Below, piece by piece: positions 40,114 through 49,335 of a stretch of 64,000 nt of DNA. Made by a program: the position numbers and the translations under genes. Source of the stretch: an uncultured Dokdonella sp. (lineage in GTDB: Bacteria; Pseudomonadota; Gammaproteobacteria; Xanthomonadales; Rhodanobacteraceae). Below the pieces are notes generated by a model. That model made no database searches. It worked only from the letters and a program-made list of their open reading frames with translations, and was not told the DNA's origin. Numbering within the stretch: position 1 is the stretch's first letter; each line of letters opens with the position of its first letter. The stretch lies in NCBI GenBank assembly GCA_934526015.1, contig CAKSZY010000012.1, positions 1-64,000 on the forward strand, read 5' to 3'.

Positions 40114-40725
40114 TCAGGCGAGCCCTTCTGCCTTCAGTGCGGCCTGCACGCCGGCATCGGCTTCCATGCGGCCCTTGAACGCGGCGATGTTCGGCATGCC
40201 GGAGAGGTCGACGCCGAGCGCGCCGGCCCAGCGCAGGGTCACGTAGAAATAGGCGTCGGCATAGCTGCGGAAACCGGCCAGCCAGTCGCGGCCTTCGAGC
40301 TGCTTCTCGGCGGTTTCGTACAGGCCGCGCAGGCGCTTGAGGGCCGGCTCCCTGAGCGCGGCCTGGGCTTCGGCGCCGGCGGCGAAACGCGCCGGTCCGA
40401 ACAGGGGATGGAAGGCAGGGTGCAGGTCGGAGTTGACGAAGGCGAGCCAGCGGTTCGCCTGCGCGCGCTGGCGCGGCGAGCCGTCGCCGGCGAGCCCCGC
40501 CTGCGGATGCGTATCGGCGATGTAGCCCATGATCGCCGCGTTCTGGGTCAGCACGAAATCGCCGTCGACGAGCGCCGGCACGGCGCCGGTCGGATTGATC
40601 GCGAGGTACTCGGGCGACTTCATCTCCGCCGCGGTCAGCACCTGCAGCTCGAACGGCGCCCCCGTCCACTGCAGGGCGATGTCGTCGGCGGTCGAGCAGG
40701 CGCCGGGCTTGGTGTAGAGCTTCAT
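40114..40725 (-). CDS. Glutathione S-transferase (beta-class-like)
   Basis: A 203-aa protein with the thioredoxin-like N-terminal domain starting MKLYTKPGACSTADDIAL, where Cys10 is the beta-class active-site residue. The cis-Pro lies in NPTGAVPALV and the following segment is LTQNAAIMGYIAD. The C-terminal helical domain includes WLAGFRSYADAYFYVTLRWA. It likely conjugates or binds glutathione in detoxification. It is divergent from the beta-helix protein gene. Confidence 0.92.
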   Translation of the reverse strand: MKLYTKPGACSTADDIALQWTGAPFELQVLTAAEMKSPEYLAINPTGAVPALVDGDFVLTQNAAIMGYIADTHPQAGLAGDGSPRQRAQANRWLAFVNSDLHPAFHPLFGPARFAAGAEAQAALREPALKRLRGLYETAEKQLEGRDWLAGFRSYADAYFYVTLRWAGALGVDLSGMPNIAAFKGRMEADAGVQAALKAEGLA

Positions 40726-40899
40726 GGGATGTCCTCGTCGTGGAAGGGGCGGCGCGGCCGGTGTCCGCCGACGTTGGCGCGCCCACGCGCGGATTCAAGC
40801 CCGCGTCGGGATGTCCTCCGGCATCGCACTTTCGCGCTTGCATCCATCGGCGACCCGCGCTGTCGCGCCGCCGTGGATTCCCGACGACTGGAGGTGCCG

Positions 40900-42738
40900 A
40901 TGCGCATGTCCCCCATGTGCCTGTTGTCCGCCGTGCTCTGCACGCCCGCCGCGCACGCGGCGATCTATTCGGTCGGCGGCACCGGCTGCACGCATCCGAG
41001 CGTGCAGGCGGCGGTCGCCGCGGCTGCGGCCAATGCCGGCGGCCCGCATGTGATCCGCCTGCCCGAATCGACGTTTTCGGCCTTCGCCGGAGTGGTCGTC
41101 TCCAATCCGCAGGCCGACATCACGATCGAGGGCGGCTACGCCAACTGCGCGGCGTCGGCGCCGCAGGCCGGCGCACGCACGACGCTCGATGCCAACGACG
41201 CCGCGCGCCACATCCGCATCACCAACACCGCGGCGACGCCGCGCCGGCTGACCCTGCGCCAGCTGGTCCTCGACCGCGGCAGCGCGGACATCGGCGGCGC
41301 GATCCGCGCCGACGGGCGCGTCGTCGTCGTGCTCGACGCCGACACTTCGGTGCGCCGCAGTTCGGCGCAGCGGGGCGGCGGCATCGCGATCGGCATCGCC
41401 AGCAGCGGCGAAGCCGAATTGCACGTGCAGGGTGGATCGAGCGTGCGCGCGAACAGCGCGAGTGATGCGGGCACGGGCGGCGGCGGCATCTTTGCGGGGG
41501 AATACGCGCGCGTCGTCCTCGGCCCGTCGACGATCGAACAGAACACCACCGCCGGCCACGGCGGTGGCATCCATCTCGCCGGGCCCGCCAGCGGCGGGCT
41601 CGTGGTGACGCCGGGCGAGGGCACGGTGTCGGTCTCGAACAACCGCGCGCACGTCGGGCGTCCGGTCGTGGCCGGTGGCGGCGGTGAAGGCGGGGGCATC
41701 TATGCCTTCCGTCGCGACATCGTCGTCGATGCGCCGCAAGAGGCGACCAACCGCCATGGCTTCCTCATCGTCGGCAACCGCGCGTACTCGGGAGGTGGCG
41801 TTGCCGCGCGCAACACCGACCAGGCCGGTGGCGAACCGAACCTGTCGTTTACCAATACGGCTTTCGCGCTCAACGAGGCCTACGACGTCGGTGGCGCGTT
41901 GTTCGCCAACGGCCGGGTCTGGGTCGCCGTCGGCCATGCCTCGACCGCACCGTGCCCGGCATTCTGGCTGCTCGGCTACACCTGGAGTTGCTCGACCTTC
42001 CTCGGCAATGAGGCCGGCGCGATCGGCACCGCAGCCGCGGCCGCCGCAATCCATTTCAACATGGGGTCGGCACCCTCCTCGTTGCTGACCGTGACACGCA
42101 CCGAGTTCCGCGGCAACACGAGCGCCGGTTCGGTCGCGACCATCCTCGCCTACACCGACACCCTCGGCGGCACGACCCTGGTCGAGCGCTCGACCTTCTC
42201 CGGCAATGCCGCGCAGGCCACCGATTCGACCGGCTCGCGTGCGCTGGCCTCGATCACCGGCAGCCTCGTCACGCGATTCCGCTACAACACCGTGCTCGAC
42301 AACGACGTGCAGAACCTGCTGCGCGCGCAGAACATCGACCTGCAGGGCAGCATCCTGTGGGCGCCGGCCGCCACCGCGAACTTCGCGGGCGCGACGCCGG
42401 CGGTCGTCCACAATGACTGCCTCGTCACCCGACTGGGCGACCAGATCCCCGGCTTCGGCAATCCCGCGCGCGTGTTCGCGCTCGATCCGCGCATCGACCC
42501 GGCCTTCTACCGGCCGGCCCCGGCCTCGCCGGCCATCGACGCCTGCGACGAGCTCGGCTTTGCCCCCGGCGAAGACCTTTACCGGACGGCACCGTTTGCC
42601 GACACGCCGGGCGTACCCGACCGCTTCGGCGACGCTGCCGGCCGCCACGACCTCGGTGCGGTCGAACGTGACGACGTGCTGTTCTTCGGCGGCTTCGGCC
42701 AGCGCGTGCCGGCATCGGCGGGGCCTTATGACTCCTGA
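40900..42738 (+). CDS. Secreted right-handed beta-helix protein
   Basis: A 612-aa protein. A signal peptide (residues 1-20) is followed by YSVGGTGCTHPSVQAAVAAAAANAGGPHVIRLPE, a common opening of parallel beta-helix proteins. Repeats such as GGGIFAGEYARV, GGGIHLAGPASGG and GGALFANGRVWV recall polymorphic outer-membrane repeats. The end, DDVLFFGGFGQRV, resembles the FxDGFE terminus of neighbours. GGAGG 5 nt before the ATG at 40900 fixes the start. Function unknown; likely surface or extracellular. Confidence 0.85.
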   Translation: MRMSPMCLLSAVLCTPAAHAAIYSVGGTGCTHPSVQAAVAAAAANAGGPHVIRLPESTFSAFAGVVVSNPQADITIEGGYANCAASAPQAGARTTLDANDAARHIRITNTAATPRRLTLRQLVLDRGSADIGGAIRADGRVVVVLDADTSVRRSSAQRGGGIAIGIASSGEAELHVQGGSSVRANSASDAGTGGGGIFAGEYARVVLGPSTIEQNTTAGHGGGIHLAGPASGGLVVTPGEGTVSVSNNRAHVGRPVVAGGGGEGGGIYAFRRDIVVDAPQEATNRHGFLIVGNRAYSGGGVAARNTDQAGGEPNLSFTNTAFALNEAYDVGGALFANGRVWVAVGHASTAPCPAFWLLGYTWSCSTFLGNEAGAIGTAAAAAAIHFNMGSAPSSLLTVTRTEFRGNTSAGSVATILAYTDTLGGTTLVERSTFSGNAAQATDSTGSRALASITGSLVTRFRYNTVLDNDVQNLLRAQNIDLQGSILWAPAATANFAGATPAVVHNDCLVTRLGDQIPGFGNPARVFALDPRIDPAFYRPAPASPAIDACDELGFAPGEDLYRTAPFADTPGVPDRFGDAAGRHDLGAVERDDVLFFGGFGQRVPASAGPYDS

Positions 42739-43018
42739 CAACGACCTGGGCGCCATGCCGAACCGGTGGGGTCGCCGGGCAGGCATGCAGCGGCTTGTCC
42801 GTCGAATGTCAGTAAATCCCGCCGGCCTTCGTATGGGCTGGTGCAACGGCGCGAACCGTCCGCCGGACGGGTCAGGGGGATGCGCCAGGACGCAGGGACG
42901 CGACGTTGCGGGGGAGGCGTTGCGCGCCGCCGGCCGCGGAGCCGGGCTTGCGGTCTGCCGCCCGGCCTGCGCGCGCGGCAACGATGCGGCGCGCGAGCCG
43001 GAACCTAGGGAGTACACC
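42739..43018. other. 280-bp spacer with no recognised gene
   Basis: No credible coding frame, tRNA or clear hairpin terminator was seen. It presumably carries the promoter of the RHS-like gene starting at 43019. Confidence 0.5.
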
Positions 43019-44283
43019 ATGCGTCGGATGCGGTGGAGCTGGATCGGCTGGTTGTTGCTGGCGGCCTGCATGGGCGCGGCGGCGCCGTCATGGGCGCTGG
43101 ACGAGGTGGGGGGAACCCCCGTCGTCGTCGGCGGCGACGACAGCAGCGACGATCCTCCCGAGGATCCCGATCCGGGCGATGGCGTGCCGCGCGCTGCCGG
43201 CGACACGCAGGTGTACCAGGAATACGCCGAGCGCCTGCGCAGCGCGGAGAGGGTCACGCCGCTGGGCTCGGAGTTGTTCGGCGAGAGCGTGAACCTGCTC
43301 GACGGGGCGACGACGTTCCACGCCACCGACATCGACATTCCCGGCAACAGCGCGCTGCCGGTGCGCCTGCAGCGGCGCTTCGAGGTCAAGCGCGTACCGC
43401 AGTCCGTGGGCACGGAGTTCGGCGGCCTCGGCAACTGGGACATCGACGTGCCCCATGTCTCGGGCGTGTTCCCGGGCGGTGACCAATGGGGTCATTTCCC
43501 GGCCTCGGGCACCACGACGCCGCGATGCACGACCAACTACGCGCCTTCGGTCGGCGCGCCGTTCGAACTGCGCGACGTGTGGGCCGGCAACTCGGTGCAT
43601 CTGCCGGGCCAAGGGGACAAGGAAGTCCTGTTCGTCGGCGCCCGCGCCGGCAGTGGTCCGGGATTCATGGTGCCGACATCGGGTGGGCCGTACCGCTGGG
43701 CGACGCGTGACCGCGACTATCTGGATTGCAAGCCGACCACGTCGAATGGGTTTCCGGGCGAAGGCTTCATCCTGCACACCGTGGAAGGATGGACGTACAC
43801 CTTCGACCATGGCATCGCGCGCAACGCGGGGTCCCTCGGCCAGGGGCTGAACACGGTCAACCGCGCCCGCATCTTGCTGCTGGCGACGAAGGTCGAGGAT
43901 CCGTTCGGCAACTACGTTGCGTACGCGTACAACGCAAACGGACATCCGCTCCTGATCCAGGGTTACGTGAAGACGGGCGGCGGCTTCTCGCTGGAGCGCG
44001 AGATCACCCTCAACTACACGACCGGCACGCGGGCTGCACCGGCACGCGCGTCTGCTCGGCCACCGCGCACGGCCGCACGTGGAACTTCGACTACGACGGC
44101 TCCGGCCGCCTGAGCCGGGTGTACCCGCCGCAGTCGGCCGACATCGCGCGGCCGTACTGGGAATACCAGTACACGGGTGACCTCAATGTCCCCTACCAGG
44201 ACTGGGACGGCAACGCGGGCGCGATCTGCCAGTCGACGCCGGAGGACGGTCCGCACCAAGGGGAGAACCGGGACACCCACCAT
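43019..44283 (+). pseudogene. RHS/YD-repeat-like secreted protein, frameshifted and interrupted
   Basis: Reading starts with a signal-like sequence (MRRMRWSWIGWLLLAACMGAAAP) and an acidic linker. It continues through FGESVNLLDGATTFHATDIDIPGNSALPVRL, a region typical of RHS-family N-termini. At 44021-44048 the 11-mer ACCGGCACGCG occurs twice, 17 bp apart. The first frame then runs to a stop at 44113, while RHS-like sequence (HGRTWNFDYDGSGRLSRVYPP) carries on in another frame. Removing 17 bp joins the two frames. The coding then meets a RAYT transposase unit near 44263. A functional full-length RHS product is not possible here. Confidence 0.8.
44021..44048 (+). repeat. 17-bp near-tandem repeat that breaks the RHS frame
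   Basis: ACCGGCACGCG at 44021-44031 and again at 44038-44048. A 17-bp gain shifts the frame by two, exactly the shift seen between the upstream and downstream RHS-like coding. Deletion would give NYTTGTRVCSATAHGRTW in one frame. Confidence 0.85.
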
Positions 44284-45390
44284 TTCCGTGATTTCGCACG
44301 CTGCGCCGCGACGATTTCCTACAGACCGGCCTTGCCCGATGGTCGACGATGGTGGCCATGACCACCGCCCGCCATCGCCTCGTCGTTCCCGGCCAGTCCG
44401 GCTTCTACCATTGCATCTCGCGCTGCGTGAGGCGCGCCTGGTTGTGCGGGGCGGACGCGCTGAGCGGGCAGTCGTTCGAGCATCGACGGGAGTGGGTTGA
44501 ACGGCGCCTGCTCGAACTGGCCGACATCTTCGCGGTCGGCCTGTATGCGTATGCGGTAATGAGCAACCACACCCATGTCGTGCTGCGGGTCGATCCGGCG
44601 GTGGCGCAGGCGTGGCCGGACGAGGAGGTGGCGGCGCGCTGGGTGCGCCTGTTTCCGGCGTGTACCGATGGCGGGGTGGATCCTGCGCGCTGCCGCGACA
44701 AGGCATTGGCCCTGCTCGGCAATCGCGAACGGATCGAGGTCTGCCGCAGCCGTCTGGGAGACCTGTCGTGGTTCATGCGCAGCCTGAACGAGCCGATTGC
44801 ACGACGGGCGAACCGCGAAGACGGCTGCACGGGGCGGTTCTGGGAGGGACGCTACACCTGCCAGGCCCTGCTCGACGAGGCGGCCGTGCTGGCCTGCATG
44901 AACTATGTCGATCTCAATCCGATCCGCGCCGGAATGGCGGTGGATGTGGAATCCTCTGCCCACACCGGCATCCGCCCCCGGATCGAATCCGTTTCCAGCC
45001 TCGATGCCGACGCGCCGCTGCCGCCGTTGGCCGGTCTCGCTCCCGGGTTCGCCGTGCTGGCCATCAGCACCGCCGGCTATCTCGAACTGGTTGACTGGAC
45101 GGGTCGTCAGCTGCGCCCCGACAAGCGCGGTCACGTCGCCGCGTCCACCCCGCCGATCCTCGCCAAACTCGGCCTTCGCGAGCCTGCCTGGCAAAGCCAG
45201 GTGCTCGGCATCGAACGTCGATACGGGCGCGCGATCGGCTCTGCACAAAGCCTGCTCGACAAGGCCGCCGACATGGGCCAGCAATGGCTCAAGGGCATCG
45301 GCATGGCCCGGCGATGGATGCACGCACCGCGACAACGAGAACCGGGATACCCATCATCCGTATGACCAAGAGCCGGTACACCCACCATTC
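44263..45390 (+). mobile_element. RAYT (REP-associated tyrosine transposase) unit
   Basis: The transposase gene is flanked by 21-bp direct copies GAGAACCGGGA(C/T)ACCCA(C/T)CAT at 44263-44283 and 45337-45357, differing at two bases. A third, shorter variant (GAGCCGGTACACCCACCAT) starts at 45370. CCACCAT (44277) and ATGGTGG (44347) are inverted and could pair. These look like REP-type sequences recognised by the transposase. Exact ends are not certain. Confidence 0.65.
44349..45365 (+). CDS. REP-associated tyrosine transposase (Y1/HUH family)
   Basis: A 338-aa single-strand transposase-like protein. It has the HUH motif in YAYAVMSNHTHVVLRVDP, a GFYHCISRCVRRAWLCG opening, and GRFWEGRYTCQALLDEAAVLACMNYVDLNPIRAGM, which carries the family's GRFWEGRY and YVDLNP motifs. 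It is about 150 residues longer than minimal RAYTs; the extra C-terminal part belongs to a larger RAYT subgroup seen in this order. The start could be ATG 44349 or 44358. The gene appears intact. Confidence 0.9.
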   Translation: MVAMTTARHRLVVPGQSGFYHCISRCVRRAWLCGADALSGQSFEHRREWVERRLLELADIFAVGLYAYAVMSNHTHVVLRVDPAVAQAWPDEEVAARWVRLFPACTDGGVDPARCRDKALALLGNRERIEVCRSRLGDLSWFMRSLNEPIARRANREDGCTGRFWEGRYTCQALLDEAAVLACMNYVDLNPIRAGMAVDVESSAHTGIRPRIESVSSLDADAPLPPLAGLAPGFAVLAISTAGYLELVDWTGRQLRPDKRGHVAASTPPILAKLGLREPAWQSQVLGIERRYGRAIGSAQSLLDKAADMGQQWLKGIGMARRWMHAPRQREPGYPSSV

Positions 45391-45645
45391 CATTCGTGGG
45401 CCCGGCAGCCGCGACACGGTCGCCTGGATGATGCCGAGGGCAGCACCAATCCGGGCAGCGGAGAGGAGGGCCGTCCCGGCGCAGCAGACCTTGGAGTTCG
45501 TCGATCCGGAGTAATCCCTGTTCCCGCGCCCCGGCCGCGACGAAACGCCGTGGACGGCGATGTCCGCAGCCATGCCTTCCGGCCCACGGTGGATCGGGCC
45601 GGAACGCCTAGAATCGCCGGCCTGTCCGCTTTCGAGGAGTCCACG
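45366..45645. other. RHS-gene remnant or spacer after the RAYT unit
   Basis: This 280-bp stretch begins with REP-like copies and then has short, conflicting open frames, one ending LEFVDPE at 45514. It may be the stranded 3' end of the RHS-like gene, but no frame is convincing. The last part carries the ribosome site (GAGGAGT) of the tricorn-type protease gene. Confidence 0.45.
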
Positions 45646-48600
45646 ATGCGTCGCTGCGTCCTGCCTGTCCTGCTCGCATTGGCCGCGACTTCCACCGTCG
45701 AGGCGATGCCGGCCGGCGATTCTCGTCTGCTGCGCTTCCCCGACATCTGCGGCGACGCGATCACCTTCGTGCACGGCGGCGATCTCTACTGGGTCGGTGC
45801 GGCGGGCGGCACGGCGCTGCGCCTGACCTCGCACGCCGGCCAGGAGCTGTATCCGAAGTTCTCCCCGGACTGCCGTTCGATCGCCTTCTCGGCCGAATAC
45901 GACGGCACCCGCCAGGTCTACGTGATCCCCGCCGCCGGCGGCGTGCCGAAGCAGCTCACCTGGTACAACGACGTCGGCGCACAACCGCCGCGCGGCGGCA
46001 CCGATTACCGCGTGCTCGACTGGACGCCGGACGGGAAGAACGTGCTCGTGCGCGCCAACCGCACGCCGACCGACGACCGCGGTGGACGGCCGTACCTGGT
46101 GCCGGTCGACGGCGGCATGGAAACTCCGCTCGCCGTGCCGGAAACCGGCGGCGGCATGCTCTCGCCGGACGGCAGGCATTACGTCTACACGCCGATCGAC
46201 CGCGAGTTCCGCAGCTGGAAGCGCTATCGCGGCGGCCGCGCGCAGGACGTGTGGACCTACGACCTCGTCGCCAACACCTCGAAGCGCCTGACCGACAACG
46301 TCGCCACCGACCACCAGCCGATGTGGGTCGGCGACACCATCTACTTCGTCTCCGACCGCAACCACACGCTGAACCTGTTCGCGATGTCGCCGGACGGCGG
46401 CGAGGCGCGCCAGATCACGCAGTTCACTGATTTCGACGTGCTCTGGCCGAGCGCCGGCCGCGACGCCATCGTGTTCGAGAACGGCGGCGCGATCTGGCGC
46501 TTCGATCCGCAGACCGCACAGGCGACGCAGGTGCCGATCCGCGTGACCGGCGATTTCCCGCAGACCGTGCCGACCTGGAAGAACGTCGCCGCCCAGGTCG
46601 AGTCGGTCGACCTTTCCGCCGACGCGAAGACGATCGTGTTCGGCGCGCGCGGCGAGGTGTTCCGCCTCGCCGGCAAGGACAAGGACATCACCAACCTCTC
46701 GCACACGCCCGATGCGCGCGAGATCGGCGTCACCCTGTCGCCGGACGGCAGCACCCTCGCCTACCTGTCCGATGCCAGCGGCGAGTACGAGGTTTACACG
46801 CGGCCACTGGCCGGCGGCGCGGAAAAGCGCATCACGCGCGACGGCGGCATCTGGCGCTTCCCGCCGGCGTGGTCGCCCGACGGCCGCCACATCGCCTACG
46901 CCGACAAGCAGCAGCGCCTGCGCATCGTCGATGTCGCCAGCGGCAACACGCGCGACGTCGACGCGAGCCGCAACGACGACATCACCGAGTACGCCTGGTC
47001 GCCGGATGGCCAATGGCTGGCCTACACGCTGACCAGCGACGCCATGCTGACGCGCGTGTGGCTGTACTCGCTGCGCGACGGCACGCGCACGCCGGTCACC
47101 GAGGACACCTCCAGCGCCTCGAACCCGGTGTTCGCGCCCGACGGCAAGCGCCTGTATTTCCTGTCCAACCGCGACTACCAGCTGACTTTCAGCGCCTACG
47201 AGTCGAACTACCTCTACACCAATGCCACGCGCATCTATGCGCTGCCGCTGGCCTCCAGCGGCTCCTTCCTGTTCGGCGACGAGGCGGCGAAGCCGGATAC
47301 GGCAAAGGACGACAAGGGCAAGGACAAGAGCAAGGCCGACACGCGGCGCGCTCCGGTTGTGCGCATCGACGTCGACGGGATCATCGGCCGCGAACAGGCG
47401 CTGAAGGCGCCGAACGGAAACTACGTGTCGCTGCAGGCGAGCGCCGATGCGGTGTTCTACGGGGTCGGCGGCGAGGGTCGCGGCGGCGGTCGCGTCGAAC
47501 TGCGCATGCTGGTGATCGAAGGCGACAAGCCGGTGACGATCGCGCGCGGCCTCGGCGCGTTCCGCGTCAGTGCCGACGGCACCAGCGTGCTGGCCCGCCA
47601 GGGCGACAAGTTCGCCGTGCTGGAAGCGAAGGCCGATCAGGATTTCGCCAAGGCGACGCTCGACCTCGGGCGTCTGAAGATGCTGGTCGACCCGCCGCGC
47701 GAGTGGAAGCAGCAGTTCACCGACGGCTGGCGCATCCTGCGTGACTGGTTCTACGACCCCGGCATGCATGGCGGCAGCGAACGCTGGAACGCGATCCGCG
47801 CGCGCTACGAGCCGCTGGTCGCCTACGCCGCCACGCGCCAGGACCTCGACTACGTGTTCCAGGAACTCGTCGGCGAACTCAATGCAGGCCATGTCTACGT
47901 GCAGCAGGGCGACGAGCCGAAGATCGAGCGCACGCCGGGCGGCCTGCTCGGCGCCGACATCGTCGCCGATGCGTCCGGGTACTTCCGCATCGCGCGCATC
48001 TTCCCCGGTGCGAACTGGGACGCGCGCACGCGCTCGCCGCTGACCGAGGCCGGCGCCAACGTGCGCGAGGGCGAGTTCATCCTCGCCGTCGATGGCGTCG
48101 ACGCGCGCACGGTGAAGAACTTCTACCAGCTCATGCAGGACAAGGGCGAGCGCCATGTCGTCCTGCGCGTGTCCGCGCGCGCCGACGGCAGCGCGGCGCG
48201 CGAGGTGCGGGTGAAGGCGCTCGATTCGGAGCTCAACCTGCGCTACAGCGACTGGGTGGCGCAGAAGCGCGCCCTCGTCGACCGCCTGTCGAACGGCCGC
48301 ATCGGCTACATCCACGTGCCGAACACCTCGCAGGACGGCAACCGCGAGCTGTTCCGCGGCATGCTGGCCTATGCGCACAAGGACGCGCTGATCATCGACG
48401 ACCGCTACAACGGCGGCGGTTTCATTCCCGACCGCATGATCGAGCTGGTTGCGCGCAAGCCGCTCAACTACTGGAAGCGTCGCGGCCTCGACCCGCAGGC
48501 GACGCCGCTGCTCTCGCACGACGGACCGAAGGCGATGCTGATCAACGGCCTGTCGAGCTCGGGTGGCGACGCTTTCCCCTACTACTTCCGCAAGCTCGGC

Positions 48601-48912
48601 CTCGGCAAGCTGATCGGCACGCGCACCTGGGGCGGACTGATCGGCATCTCCGGCAATCCGGGCCTCGCCGACGGCGGCACCCTGCTGGCGGCGACGTTCC
48701 GCTTCATGGACAGCGACGGCCGCTGGGCGATCGAGAACGAAGGCGTGGCGCCCGACATCGAGGTCATCGATCGGCCCGAGCGGATCGCCGCCGGGGGCGA
48801 TCCGAGCATCGAGAAGGCGGTCGAACAGCTGCTCGGCGAACTGGCGACGAAGTCGCCGCGCAAGCCGGTGGCGCCGCCGGCGCCTTCCGATTTCGGCCAG
48901 CCGCAAGGCTGA
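45646..48912 (+). CDS. Tricorn-type S41 protease, secreted
   Basis: A 1088-aa protein with a signal peptide (MRRCVLPVLLALAATSTVEA). The first ~660 residues form two beta-propellers of WD40/TolB-like blades, such as LYPKFSPDCRSIAFSAEYDGTRQVYVI and AWSPDGQWLAY. A C1 helical domain, a PDZ domain (about 760-855, LTEAGANVREGEFILAVDGVDA) and a C-terminal S41 peptidase domain follow. The catalytic region shows His in LNAGHVYV, the nucleophile loop SSSGGD (residues 970-975) and Glu in AIENEGVAPDIEV. It probably degrades peptides in the periplasm. GAGGAGT precedes the ATG at 45646. Confidence 0.94.
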   Translation: MRRCVLPVLLALAATSTVEAMPAGDSRLLRFPDICGDAITFVHGGDLYWVGAAGGTALRLTSHAGQELYPKFSPDCRSIAFSAEYDGTRQVYVIPAAGGVPKQLTWYNDVGAQPPRGGTDYRVLDWTPDGKNVLVRANRTPTDDRGGRPYLVPVDGGMETPLAVPETGGGMLSPDGRHYVYTPIDREFRSWKRYRGGRAQDVWTYDLVANTSKRLTDNVATDHQPMWVGDTIYFVSDRNHTLNLFAMSPDGGEARQITQFTDFDVLWPSAGRDAIVFENGGAIWRFDPQTAQATQVPIRVTGDFPQTVPTWKNVAAQVESVDLSADAKTIVFGARGEVFRLAGKDKDITNLSHTPDAREIGVTLSPDGSTLAYLSDASGEYEVYTRPLAGGAEKRITRDGGIWRFPPAWSPDGRHIAYADKQQRLRIVDVASGNTRDVDASRNDDITEYAWSPDGQWLAYTLTSDAMLTRVWLYSLRDGTRTPVTEDTSSASNPVFAPDGKRLYFLSNRDYQLTFSAYESNYLYTNATRIYALPLASSGSFLFGDEAAKPDTAKDDKGKDKSKADTRRAPVVRIDVDGIIGREQALKAPNGNYVSLQASADAVFYGVGGEGRGGGRVELRMLVIEGDKPVTIARGLGAFRVSADGTSVLARQGDKFAVLEAKADQDFAKATLDLGRLKMLVDPPREWKQQFTDGWRILRDWFYDPGMHGGSERWNAIRARYEPLVAYAATRQDLDYVFQELVGELNAGHVYVQQGDEPKIERTPGGLLGADIVADASGYFRIARIFPGANWDARTRSPLTEAGANVREGEFILAVDGVDARTVKNFYQLMQDKGERHVVLRVSARADGSAAREVRVKALDSELNLRYSDWVAQKRALVDRLSNGRIGYIHVPNTSQDGNRELFRGMLAYAHKDALIIDDRYNGGGFIPDRMIELVARKPLNYWKRRGLDPQATPLLSHDGPKAMLINGLSSSGGDAFPYYFRKLGLGKLIGTRTWGGLIGISGNPGLADGGTLLAATFRFMDSDGRWAIENEGVAPDIEVIDRPERIAAGGDPSIEKAVEQLLGELATKSPRKPVAPPAPSDFGQPQG

Positions 48913-48980
48913 AGGATCCGGCGCGGAGGCTGTGGCAGCGCTCCGCGCCGCGCTATCCTCGGGACCGGTCCCGCAGCGGC

Positions 48981-49232
48981 ATGCGCACGATGCAGTGTTT
49001 CGTCTACAAGAGTCGCCGCAAGGCGGACACCTACCTTTTCCTGCGCGAGGACGGCGGCTTCGCGGTATTGCCGGCCGACCTCGCCGAACGTCTCGGCGAG
49101 CTCGTCTTCGTCATCGAGATCGAGCTCTCGCCGCAGCGCCAGCTCGCCCGCGAGGATGTCGTTACGGTGATGGCCAACCTCGCCGGCCGTGGCTGGCACC
49201 TGCAACTGCCGCCACCACCGGAACCGGTCTGA
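48981..49232 (+). CDS. YcgL domain protein
   Basis: An 83-aa protein of the YcgL/UPF0745 family: MQCFVYKSRRKADTYLFLREDGGFAVLPADL, then FVIEIELSPQRQLAREDVVTVMANLAGRGWHLQLPPP. Members are small gammaproteobacterial proteins without a settled function. Starts at 48981 and 48990 are both possible; the second gives the usual family N-terminus. Confidence 0.9.
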   Translation: MRTMQCFVYKSRRKADTYLFLREDGGFAVLPADLAERLGELVFVIEIELSPQRQLAREDVVTVMANLAGRGWHLQLPPPPEPV

Positions 49233-49335
49233 GCGGAACCCGCCGCTGCGGCGGCGGACGTTGCCGATGGCGCCGCCGGCGCGCATGCCGCGCGTGCGCC
49301 GATATACTCGGGGCGATGCGCCGTCAGGCCGAGAC

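Noticed and set aside
45289..48906. Minus-strand 1205-aa open frame opposite the tricorn-type protease
   Set aside because: Shadow frame; the plus-strand protein has conserved propeller, PDZ and S41 motifs.
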